A stretch of DNA of 6,630 nucleotides from an uncultured Geobacteraceae bacterium (GCA_903879825.1 CAIRND010000292.1:1-6630); one strand, 5' to 3'. Shown: positions 1-5,540, counted from the first letter of the stretch. Notes: generated from the letters alone by a model not told the origin. Numbers and translations are program-made.

Positions 1-8
1 GTCTCCAC

Positions 9-14
9 TATTAT
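9..14 (+). promoter_or_regulatory. Possible -10 element of the tRNA promoter
   Basis: The hexamer TATTAT lies 13 bases before the first base of the tRNA and differs from the sigma70 consensus TATAAT at one position. Transcription would begin near position 21, leaving a 5' leader of about 7 bases for RNase P to remove. The -35 element would fall outside the window, so the call rests on one hexamer and its position only. Confidence 0.35.
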
Positions 15-27
15 GCAACTCCCCTAC

Positions 28-104
28 GGGCCTATAGCTCAGTTGGCTAGAGCCACCGGCTCATAACCGGTTGGTCCCAGGTTCGAGTCCTGGTGGGCCC
101 ACCA
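28..104 (+). tRNA. tRNA with CAT anticodon; probably tRNA-Ile2 (lysidine type), otherwise elongator tRNA-Met
   Basis: A complete 77-nt cloverleaf with encoded CCA can be folded by eye. The acceptor stem is 28-34 with 94-100 (seven pairs, one T-G wobble). The D stem is GCTC/GAGC (37-40, 50-53). The anticodon stem is ACCGG/CCGGT (55-59, 67-71) around loop CTCATAA, with anticodon CAT at 62-64. The T stem is CCAGG/CCTGG (77-81, 89-93), and discriminator A101 precedes CCA 102-104. The first pair is G-C, so this is not initiator tRNA-fMet, which has a C1-A72 mismatch. Pairs C4-G69 and C5-G68 (31-97 and 32-96) are the positive determinants described for the lysidine synthetase TilS, whereas E. coli elongator tRNA-Met has T4-A69 and A5-T68. 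I therefore favour an isoleucine AUA decoder, although automatic tools usually call such genes Met. Confidence 0.97.
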
Positions 105-178
105 TTTCATACTTCGAGGGGAAAATGCCGGATGCCGGCCAGATATTTGGGAACGTCCCGTTACCATACCTCAACACG

Positions 179-209
179 AGAGTGCACACCGAAAGGTTGC
201 ACTCTTTTT
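179..209 (+). terminator. Rho-independent terminator downstream of the tRNA
   Basis: AGAGTGCA (179-186) pairs with TGCACTCT (198-205). After a single bulged C187 the stem continues ACC/GGT (188-190, 195-197), closed by the stable tetraloop GAAA (191-194). A T run fills 205-209. This is a textbook intrinsic terminator for the tRNA transcript. It ends only 11 bases before the nif3-family start codon, so it also forms the immediate upstream boundary of that gene. Confidence 0.85.
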
Positions 210-220
210 GATTGTAGCCA

Positions 221-1339
221 ATGAAAATACCAAAAACGGCAGATCTAGTTGGTATTATTAACAAAATAGCTCCGGTTGCTCTGGCGGAAGCGTGGGACAA
301 CCCCGGTCTACAGATCGGCGACCCTGCTGCCGAAGTAAGCCGGATCATGGTAGCCCTTGATCCAACACCAGATGTAATTGATTCGGCTCTGGACTCTTCC
401 TGCCAACTACTCATCACTCATCACCCTCTGATTTTCAAACCACTCAAGTCGATCTCAACATCATCACCGCATGGCGCTTCCATTCATAAGGCAATTAAAG
501 GTGGACTGTCGATCGTTACCATGCACACCAACTACGACATTGCCCGCGATGGTCTGAATGACCTGCTGGCGAATAAAATCGGCCTTTCCCACTGTGTGCC
601 GCTGAGGGTCACCACTACCTGCGAACTGGTTAAGCTGGTTGTTTTCGTTCCTGTTGACCATGTGGAGCGGCTTCGATCAGCGCTGTTTCCCTTTGCCGCG
701 CTGCAGGGAAACTATCGCGACTGCTCATTTGCCGCAGATGGCGTAGGGACATTTACACCTTGTGCGGGGGCGGAACCTTTTATCGGAGTGGCCGGTGTTA
801 TGTCACAGGTGCCTGAAGAGCGGCTCGAGCTGCTGATAGTGCGCGCACAAACAGAGCGAGCGGTTAAGGCGTTATTGGCGGCACATCCTTACGAGGAGCC
901 GGCTTTTGATATCTACCCGGTTCTGAATGAAGGTGAAAAGCTGGGTCTTGGTCGCATCGGCACACTGCCGGAGTCGCTGACGCTGGCGGAGTATGCTGAG
1001 CAAATTAAAAGAGTTTTGACCGCACCGGCGCTTCGATATGTGGGTGACCCGGCCACCAAAGTTTCAAAGGTGGCACTGTGCAGCGGCAGCGGTTCATCGT
1101 TACTGCGTGATGCGGCCAGAGCCGGTGCAGATGTGCTGGTGACCGGTGATGTCAAGTATCACGAGGCTCGTGACGCCGAAGATTTGGGGGTAGCCCTGAT
1201 TGATGCCGGCCATTTCCCCACGGAAATAATTATGGTGAACGAAATTACGGAGAGGCTTTGCCGGGCGGTTGCTGCCGCTGGTTACAAAGATTGTCATGTA
1301 GAAGCGTGCCGAACGGAACATGATCCGTTTCGAATATAG
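221..1339 (+). CDS. Nif3-like dinuclear metal centre protein (YqfO type with central insert domain)
   Basis: This 372-residue protein belongs to the Nif3/DUF34 family, cytosolic toroidal hexamers with two metal ions per subunit. The N-terminal half carries WDNPGLQIGD (25-34), ITHHP (65-69, with H67 and H68) and HTNYD (102-106). The C-terminal half carries VTGDVKYHEARDA (307-319) and DAGHFPTE (328-335). H67, H68, D106, H331 and E335 match the family's metal ligands. Between the halves, about residues 135-235, lies the extra alpha/beta domain of the longer YqfO-type members, ending in the characteristic HPYEEPAFDIYP (222-233). Some databases name the family type 2 GTP cyclohydrolase I after work on a Helicobacter homologue, but the physiological role is unsettled and I do not assign one. 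The start is fixed: an in-frame TAG lies at 215-217, and conserved sequence begins within ten residues. No Shine-Dalgarno sequence is visible, and a terminator lies just upstream. The gene leads a same-strand block running to hemB. Confidence 0.95.
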   Translation: MKIPKTADLVGIINKIAPVALAEAWDNPGLQIGDPAAEVSRIMVALDPTPDVIDSALDSSCQLLITHHPLIFKPLKSISTSSPHGASIHKAIKGGLSIVTMHTNYDIARDGLNDLLANKIGLSHCVPLRVTTTCELVKLVVFVPVDHVERLRSALFPFAALQGNYRDCSFAADGVGTFTPCAGAEPFIGVAGVMSQVPEERLELLIVRAQTERAVKALLAAHPYEEPAFDIYPVLNEGEKLGLGRIGTLPESLTLAEYAEQIKRVLTAPALRYVGDPATKVSKVALCSGSGSSLLRDAARAGADVLVTGDVKYHEARDAEDLGVALIDAGHFPTEIIMVNEITERLCRAVAAAGYKDCHVEACRTEHDPFRI

Positions 1340-1370
1340 TCAGGAACAGTCAAAAACAAATTCGTAGCAA

Positions 1371-1376
1371 AGGGGA
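1371..1376 (+). promoter_or_regulatory. Ribosome binding site that fixes the TTG start at 1383
   Basis: AGGGGA lies 6 bases before TTG 1383 and 24 bases before the first in-frame ATG at 1401. The spacing selects the rare TTG as initiator, giving the N-terminus MKKKLDML. Confidence 0.75.
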
Positions 1377-1382
1377 ATTAAT

Positions 1383-2102
1383 TTGAAAAAGAAACTGGAT
1401 ATGTTGGAAGAATTACAGGAAGTCGATCAACTGATTGACACCCTTAAGGCCGCTCAGAATGGTTTGCAGGCTGAGTTAGCCGGAATTACCCAGGGTTTGG
1501 ATGCCGCTCGTGAAGAGGTTGTCACGCTTGAAGCAGCCTGCGTGCAGGGTGAAGCCGAAAAGAGTGCTTTGGAGGTGACGCACGCAGCTGAGCTGGAAAA
1601 CATCGTCCGCTCGGAAACAAACATGAAGGAGATCAAAACCAATAAGGAGTTTCAGGCGGTTGGGCGTGAAATTACCGCTGCCAAGAAACAGGTAACTGAT
1701 ATTGAGGAGCTATTGCTGCAAAAGATCAGTCAGATTGAAGAAATCTCCACTGGTCTTGCCGCAAAAAAGAGCCGATGTGACGAGCTTGCCGAGAACGCTG
1801 CTCAGCGCACAACGGAAAAACAGGCTGAAATTGATAAAATCCAGGCAGATATCGATGCAAGTATCAGCCGTCGGGAAAGCGTAACAAAAGGGTTGTCAGC
1901 CGGCCTGGTGAAGAAATTTACCATTCTTCGCGAACAGCGCCGCGGTCAGGCTCTTGCCATTGCAAAAGATGGCTATTGCATGGGATGCAATATGCACCTG
2001 CCACCACAGTTGTATAATAATCTGTACAAATATGAGGAGTTGCTGGCCTGTCCGCATTGTCAGCGCATTCTGATCCTCAAGTTGCAACAACCGCAGTCGT
2101 AG
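1383..2102 (+). CDS. Coiled-coil protein with C-terminal C4 zinc ribbon (CT398 / FlgZ-like family)
   Basis: The 239-residue product has two parts. Residues 1 to about 185 are almost entirely charged heptad-like helix rich in E, K, Q and A, consistent with a long antiparallel coiled-coil hairpin. Residues 196-229 form a zinc ribbon with C199-x2-C202 and C223-x2-C226, in the pattern CMGCNMHLPPQ...CPHC. Architecture and length match the family of Chlamydia CT398 and Helicobacter HP0958 (FlgZ). Members of that family are reported to bind sigma54 (RpoN), and HP0958 affects flagellar gene expression. The function in this organism is not shown by sequence. It begins at TTG 1383: AGGGGA (1371-1376) lies 6 bases upstream, an ideal spacing, and the next in-frame ATG (1401) is too far from it. 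It follows the nif3-family gene by 43 bases and is probably cotranscribed. Confidence 0.88.
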   Translation: MKKKLDMLEELQEVDQLIDTLKAAQNGLQAELAGITQGLDAAREEVVTLEAACVQGEAEKSALEVTHAAELENIVRSETNMKEIKTNKEFQAVGREITAAKKQVTDIEELLLQKISQIEEISTGLAAKKSRCDELAENAAQRTTEKQAEIDKIQADIDASISRRESVTKGLSAGLVKKFTILREQRRGQALAIAKDGYCMGCNMHLPPQLYNNLYKYEELLACPHCQRILILKLQQPQS

Positions 2103-2104
2103 GA

Positions 2105-2116
2105 GCGTATATACGC
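2105..2116 (+). promoter_or_regulatory. Perfect 12-bp AT-centred palindrome, possible -10 region for rnpB
   Basis: GCGTATATACGC is a perfect palindrome in the 32-base gap between the zinc-ribbon gene and rnpB. Its TATATA core (2108-2113) could act as a -10 element giving a transcript with a leader of about 15 bases before the mature RNase P RNA. A TTGCAA hexamer at 2082-2087 is the only -35 candidate, and its spacing (about 20 bases) is too long to be convincing. The palindrome is certain; its function is inference. Confidence 0.3.
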
Positions 2117-2134
2117 CGCTTCTGCATTGAGTTT

Positions 2135-2506
2135 GGTTGAAGTAGTCCAGGTGGCCGCTGCCGGTATATCCGGTGGAGGAAAGTCCGGGCTCCATAGGGC
2201 GTGACGCTGGATAACGTCCAGCGGGGGTGACCCCAGGGATAAGTGCCACAGAGAGAAGTCCGCCTGCCTTGGCAGGTAAGGGTGAAAGGGTGAGGTAAGA
2301 GCTCACCGGGTCCGGCGGCGACGTCGGATGCCAGGTAAACCCCGTCAGGAGCAAGACCAAATAGGGAGGCGTTAAGGGCGGCCCGCCCGTGCCTCCGGGT
2401 TGGTTGCTTGAGGGTGTCGGTAACGGCATACCCAGATGAATGACCATCGCCCGGGAAGGGGTAACCCGACTCGGGAACAGAACCCGGCTTACGGACTGCT
2501 TCAACC
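2135..2506 (+). ncRNA. rnpB: RNase P RNA, bacterial type A
   Basis: This is the catalytic RNA that, with the RnpA protein, cleaves 5' leaders from tRNA precursors. The ends are set by helix P1: GGTTGAAGTAGTCC (2135-2148) pairs with GGACTGCTTCAACC (2493-2506) over 14 positions with one wobble. The conserved core blocks are present. GAGGAAAGTCCGGGCTCC (2176-2193) carries the 5' strand of P4, and ACAGAACCCGGCTTA (2477-2491) carries its 3' strand. GGTTGCTTGAG and AGATGAATGACCATC precede the 3' end as in E. coli. The length of about 372 nt is close to E. coli's 377. It lies between two same-strand protein genes, 32 bases after one and 47 bases before the next, with no visible terminator. Read-through into the downstream gene, or processing out of a longer transcript, is therefore likely. 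Exact mature ends are uncertain by a few bases. Confidence 0.97.
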
Positions 2507-2553
2507 AAAATAAACAGTATGACATGAGCAACAAGGCAGGAAGAACAGATACA

Positions 2554-3090
2554 ATGTCCGTGGACGATCAGGAACTTTGGAAACGTGCAACGGCGCGCCT
2601 TACTACTCTGCGCGCTGATCTCGCCGGAGATGTCGAGCTGGCACTGACAACAGTGCTGACCCGCTATCGCCAGACGAAGGAAGTGCTTGCGGCGGTCATT
2701 GCAGACGTTGACGCCGCCGATGTCTGCCGTGAATGTAGAGGTGCCTGCTGTCTGAACGGAAAGTACCGAATTAATGTCTGTGACGTACTGGCGTGTATCG
2801 CCGCAGAAGCTTTGATCACGCCGGATTTTTCTCAAAAACCGGTCTGCCCGTATGGGACTGCCTCTGGGTGTCGCATGGAGCCGGGCATGCGCCCGGCGGA
2901 CTGTATTTTGTTTATTTGCGTTGCCATTGATCAGAAACTGTCTCCGTCAGCCAGATTGATTCTCGACGAGCAGGAACGTGTGCTGCGTGAATGCCTCCAC
3001 GAGGCCTCGCGGTTGACTGGTGAACCTCTCGGAACCCCGCTGCTGCTTTGGGCGGGCAGAAATACCGTTAATCCAAATTTAAAGATGTAA
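2554..3090 (+). CDS. Cysteine-rich YkgJ-like putative metal-binding protein
   Basis: A 178-residue soluble protein with eleven cysteines. After an N-terminal helical stretch (about 1-55) come C58-x2-C61-x3-C65-C66 in the pattern VCRECRGACC, then C76, C81, C98, and GCRMEPGMRPADCILFIC (105-122) containing C106, C117 and C122. The CxxCxxxCC motif followed by a GC...RP..C...C block is the signature of the YkgJ family, annotated as zinc- or iron-chelating, but no reaction is established and the metal is unknown. I chose ATG 2554 because AGGAAG (2538-2543) lies 10 bases upstream. ATG 2524 is possible, adding ten residues, but lacks a visible ribosome site. The open frame continues upstream into rnpB to position 2440; that extension is translated RNase P RNA and should not be annotated. 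The stop is 11 bases before the next gene. Confidence 0.82.
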   Translation: MSVDDQELWKRATARLTTLRADLAGDVELALTTVLTRYRQTKEVLAAVIADVDAADVCRECRGACCLNGKYRINVCDVLACIAAEALITPDFSQKPVCPYGTASGCRMEPGMRPADCILFICVAIDQKLSPSARLILDEQERVLRECLHEASRLTGEPLGTPLLLWAGRNTVNPNLKM

Positions 3091-3101
3091 GGGCTCATAA
3101 A

Positions 3102-3446
3102 ATGGCGACTATTCATGACTTGGTACTTATTCACGTAGACAATAAACCGGGCTTCTATGCCCGTGTAGAGGAAATTGAGCCCGATATAAAGCCCGGTTGG
3201 TGGCAGGTGAAATTATTAGTCCTCACGTTTCCGATGCAGGTATTTACCTGGATTCTTGACGATTTCCAGATTGAAGGCGCTAATTTTACCATGGACGGTA
3301 CGCCGCTTCGTCTGGAAGATGTTATTTCACCGGTCGAGATGGAGCGGATAGAGAAGGAAAAGTTCGACAAAGAGCTGGCGCAGAAGATACGCCAGGAGGG
3401 TGGGGCACCCAAGGTGATTTCTTTGATGGATCGCCGTAAGAAATAG
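3102..3446 (+). CDS. Small conserved-looking protein of unknown function (114 residues)
   Basis: I cannot assign a function. Residues 5-72 read as alternating hydrophobic and polar strands with landmark residues: HDLVLIHVDNKPGFYARVEE (5-24), then GWWQVKLLVL (32-41) and VFTWILDD (47-54), ending LRLEDV (69-74). This would suit a small all-beta, SH3- or KOW-like barrel. Residues 77-114 are a highly charged helical tail with a basic end, DRRKK. There is no signal peptide or membrane segment, so it should be cytosolic. AAGGG at 3089-3093, overlapping the previous stop codon, lies 8 bases before ATG 3102. Coupling to the YkgJ-like gene is therefore likely, and hemB follows 66 bases later. I believe similar proteins occur next to hemB in Geobacter relatives, but this is memory, not a search. 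Confidence 0.8.
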   Translation: MATIHDLVLIHVDNKPGFYARVEEIEPDIKPGWWQVKLLVLTFPMQVFTWILDDFQIEGANFTMDGTPLRLEDVISPVEMERIEKEKFDKELAQKIRQEGGAPKVISLMDRRKK

Positions 3447-3501
3447 AGCATTCATATTCATCTGTTTAACCAGACTGATTTCGAAAACACTTGAAGTCCC
3501 C

Positions 3502-3506
3502 GGAGG
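3502..3506 (+). promoter_or_regulatory. Ribosome binding site that fixes the hemB start at ATG 3513
   Basis: GGAGG ends 6 bases before ATG 3513. A TTG at 3507 opens the same frame two codons earlier but abuts the ribosome site, so it cannot be the initiator. The N-terminus is therefore MLFPQFRARR. Confidence 0.85.
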
Positions 3507-3512
3507 TTGTAC

Positions 3513-4487
3513 ATGCTTTTCCCACAATTTCGTGCCCGCAGAATCAGAGGGAGTGAGACCTTCCGTCGGATGGTTCGGGAAACATCCATTTCAGTTAACG
3601 ATCTTGTCTACCCGATGTTTTCCGCATTTGGCAGCGGAATCAAAAAAGAAATATCTTCCATGCCGGGTATTTACCAGCAATCGATTGAAAATATAGTTGC
3701 CGAGGCCAAAGAGGTTCGTGATCTTGGTATTCCGGCGGTACTGCTGTTTGGCATCCCTGAATGCAAGGATGCGGTTGGTAGTGACGCATATTCGGATACC
3801 GGCATTATTCAGGAAACGATTCGGGCGATAAAAAAGGATGTGCCGGGACTGGCGGTTATTACCGATGTCTGCATGTGTGAATATACCGACCATGGACATT
3901 GCGGGATTATCAAAAACGGCGATGTTGATAATGACTCGACATTGGAGCTGTTGGCCCGTGAAGCCCTTTCACACGTTCAGGCGGGAGCAGATATGGTGGC
4001 TCCGTCCGATATGATGGATGGGCGCGTGGGTGCCATTCGTGCGCTTCTGGATAAAAACGGCTATGATGCGATTCCGATCATGAGCTATGCAGTAAAATAT
4101 GCATCCGGCTACTACGGGCCATTCCGGGAAGCGGCAGAATCGACGCCACAGTTCGGCGATCGCCGCAGCTACCAGATGGATCCGGCCAATCGCCGTGAAG
4201 CGTTGCGTGAAGCTGCTTCAGATATTGAAGAGGGGGCTGACATCATCATGGTGAAACCGGGGCTGCCCTACCTGGATATCCTGCGTGACCTGCGTAACGA
4301 GTATGATCTGCCGCTGGCGGTCTATAATGTTTCAGGCGAGTACAGCATGATTAAAGGGGCTGCCGAGCGGGGCTGGATCGAAGAGGAGCGGGTCGTGATG
4401 GAAACGATGATAGCTTTCAAACGGGCCGGAGCCGATATCATCATTACCTATCATGCGAAAGATGTTGCAAAATGGCTTGCGAAATAA
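3513..4487 (+). CDS. hemB: Delta-aminolevulinic acid dehydratase (porphobilinogen synthase)
   Basis: This cytosolic enzyme condenses two 5-aminolevulinate molecules to porphobilinogen, the second common step of heme, siroheme and cobalamin synthesis. The product is 324 residues, the normal length for the family's TIM barrel. The Schiff-base lysines are K195 in MSYAVKYASGYYGPFREA (190-207) and K248 in IIMVKPGLPYLDI. The metal loop DVCMCEYTDHGHCG (118-131) has all three zinc cysteines, C120, C122 and C130, as in the E. coli and animal enzymes; it lacks the aspartate-rich loop of magnesium-type plant enzymes. Catalytic zinc dependence is expected. No internal damage is seen. It ends the long plus-strand block and converges on the L,D-transpeptidase gene with 11 bases between the two stop codons. 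A separate promoter in the 66-base upstream gap is not evident. Confidence 0.98.
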   Translation: MLFPQFRARRIRGSETFRRMVRETSISVNDLVYPMFSAFGSGIKKEISSMPGIYQQSIENIVAEAKEVRDLGIPAVLLFGIPECKDAVGSDAYSDTGIIQETIRAIKKDVPGLAVITDVCMCEYTDHGHCGIIKNGDVDNDSTLELLAREALSHVQAGADMVAPSDMMDGRVGAIRALLDKNGYDAIPIMSYAVKYASGYYGPFREAAESTPQFGDRRSYQMDPANRREALREAASDIEEGADIIMVKPGLPYLDILRDLRNEYDLPLAVYNVSGEYSMIKGAAERGWIEEERVVMETMIAFKRAGADIIITYHAKDVAKWLAK

Positions 4488-4498
4488 GGTGATACAAC

Positions 4499-5374
4499 TC
4501 AGTTAAGATGTTTTTGTGCGGGCGGCCTGTCCAGATACCGGGGCAGGCTGCCGCGTACTTCAACAACAGGCCCGTCTTCCAGTTCTTCCGCCTCTCCCAT
4601 ATCGTCTTCGTACTCTTCTTCCCCCGCTGCCCATTCGTAAAGCTTTTGTGAATCCTTCAATACCGGCAGTTGCGGTGTGTCAAAGACCCGTTTTTGCATC
4701 TCTTCGTCAAACAGGCCGATGCAGCCGTGTGATGCCGGTCGCCCGGGCAAATCGCGGGCATGCAGCCAGTATGAAACATTATCCGTGTCGATATGAAAGC
4801 GGAGGGCATTGTCCATTGGATACTGCTCTTCGTCGTTAGCTGTTTTATAGAGTGACGAAGTGTGGTTAAGGTCGCGGGCGGATATGTTGAACAGGCCGAT
4901 GGGTGTTTCGGTGGTCGCTTTGCCGGTTGCGGCCGGGGTTGAAAATGCCAGCTTGCCATGTTCATAGGCGCCGAGCCATTGTTCTGTTACATCGACAAGT
5001 ATATATTTTTCGTGGCGGGCAGCCGGCTGATAGAAACGTGGCATTGGAGTATAGGTGCGGATATCTTCAATGTTGTCAGGGACTTTAATCGTCATGCCGG
5101 GATAAATATGGCGGCGGTCTACCCGGTTGAAACGTGCGACCAGAATCCAATCCGCGCCAAAAAGGGATTCAAGTGACTGGTGTGGTTCTATAAACTGGGC
5201 ATGCCATTTGATGGACTTCAGACTCGGGTATTCGACTCGCGAGAGATCCTCTTTGCCTTCGTCGCCCGGTGATGCCGCAGGGCTATCCGTCACAGACGGT
5301 GTCCGCAGCACGGTGAAGCCGACGAGGATCGCGGTAAAAAAACAGACAAGAACTATTTTGTTTGAAAGTCGCAT
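4499..5374 (-). CDS. Membrane-anchored L,D-transpeptidase, YkuD catalytic domain with LysM-like segment
   Basis: Residues 7-23 form one hydrophobic segment after a short basic start (MRLSNK), a signal anchor or signal peptide that places the rest in the periplasm. There is no lipobox. Residues 60-98 (HQSLESLFGAD, ARFNRVD, YPGMTIKVP) resemble a LysM peptidoglycan-binding repeat. Residues about 124-232 are the YkuD domain: YILVDVTEQWLGAY, then TGKATTETPIGLF, and the active site SHGCIGL (215-221) with C218 as nucleophile and H205 and H216 nearby. YkuD enzymes make 3-3 peptidoglycan cross-links or attach proteins to stem peptides through L,D-bonds; which applies here cannot be told. The usual SHGCIR arginine is glycine (G220). 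The C-terminus has an acidic tract (252-267) and a basic end. The start ATG has AAAGGA upstream at a rather long 14-base spacing (5389-5394), and a sigma70-type promoter precedes it. Confidence 0.9.
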   Translation of the reverse strand: MRLSNKIVLVCFFTAILVGFTVLRTPSVTDSPAASPGDEGKEDLSRVEYPSLKSIKWHAQFIEPHQSLESLFGADWILVARFNRVDRRHIYPGMTIKVPDNIEDIRTYTPMPRFYQPAARHEKYILVDVTEQWLGAYEHGKLAFSTPAATGKATTETPIGLFNISARDLNHTSSLYKTANDEEQYPMDNALRFHIDTDNVSYWLHARDLPGRPASHGCIGLFDEEMQKRVFDTPQLPVLKDSQKLYEWAAGEEEYEDDMGEAEELEDGPVVEVRGSLPRYLDRPPAQKHLN

Positions 5375-5413
5375 ATGGTTTTACAGCGTCCTTTGTATTG
5401 GTAGATGGTGGGC

Positions 5414-5442
5414 ATCATAGTCATTTGTCTCCGACTATTCAA
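5414..5442 (-). promoter_or_regulatory. Sigma70-type promoter of the L,D-transpeptidase gene
   Basis: Read on the minus strand, TTGAAT (5442-5437) is followed after exactly 17 bases by TATGAT (5419-5414), matching consensus at 4 of 6 and 5 of 6 positions. Transcription would start near 5407, giving a leader of about 32 bases that contains the AAAGGA ribosome site. A 6-bp inverted repeat, ATAGTC/GACTAT (5417-5422, 5433-5438), occupies the spacer, a location where a bound repressor would block polymerase. Confidence 0.6.
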
Positions 5443-5528
5443 TGGTTGTCATCGTTCCTGCGGGAAATTTCTGGTATCAAAGTAAAACAGGTGATAAATT
5501 GCCGGGCATGCTGCTAATGAATGTTACC

Positions 5529-5534
5529 GTGGAG
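5529..5534 (+). promoter_or_regulatory. Ribosome binding site favouring the GTG start at 5541
   Basis: GTGGAG, containing GGAG at 5531-5534, ends 6 bases before GTG 5541. The upstream in-frame ATGs at 5442, 5508 and 5517 have no comparable site. ATG 5559 has only a weak GGA 13 bases away. Confidence 0.6.
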
Positions 5535-5540
5535 AACAGT

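Noticed and set aside
61..417. Minus-strand open frame of 118 codons beginning in the Nif3 gene and ending within the tRNA, with tail GPPGLEPGTNRL
   Set aside because: The tail is the well-known false peptide obtained by translating a tRNA antisense, and the rest is antisense to the terminator and to the clearly coding Nif3 gene.
2440..2553. N-terminal extension of the YkgJ-like frame back to ATG 2440
   Set aside because: It lies mainly inside conserved RNase P RNA, whose sequence is explained by RNA structure; a ribosome site supports ATG 2554 instead.
1896..2835. Two long minus-strand frames of 212 and 252 codons covering rnpB
   Set aside because: They are antisense to RNase P RNA and to flanking genes. 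Proline/serine-rich peptides such as LTGFTWHPTSPPDPVSS are typical artefacts of translating the complement of rnpB.
3447..3512. Gap before hemB with TTTCGAAA palindrome, considered as an operator or promoter
   Set aside because: An 8-bp AT-rich palindrome is common by chance, and no -35/-10 pair or T-run hairpin could be seen; only the ribosome site is supported.
4536..4560. Hairpin GCCTGTCC/GGGCAGGC in the 3' coding end of the L,D-transpeptidase gene, considered as a hemB terminator
   Set aside because: No T run follows the stem on either strand, and the sequence is coding, so there is no sign of an intrinsic terminator.
5393..5421. Possible plus-strand promoter for the aldolase, TTGTAT and CATAGT with 17-base spacing
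   Set aside because: The hexamers match consensus at only 3 and 4 of 6 positions and overlap the much better minus-strand promoter; chance similarity is likely.
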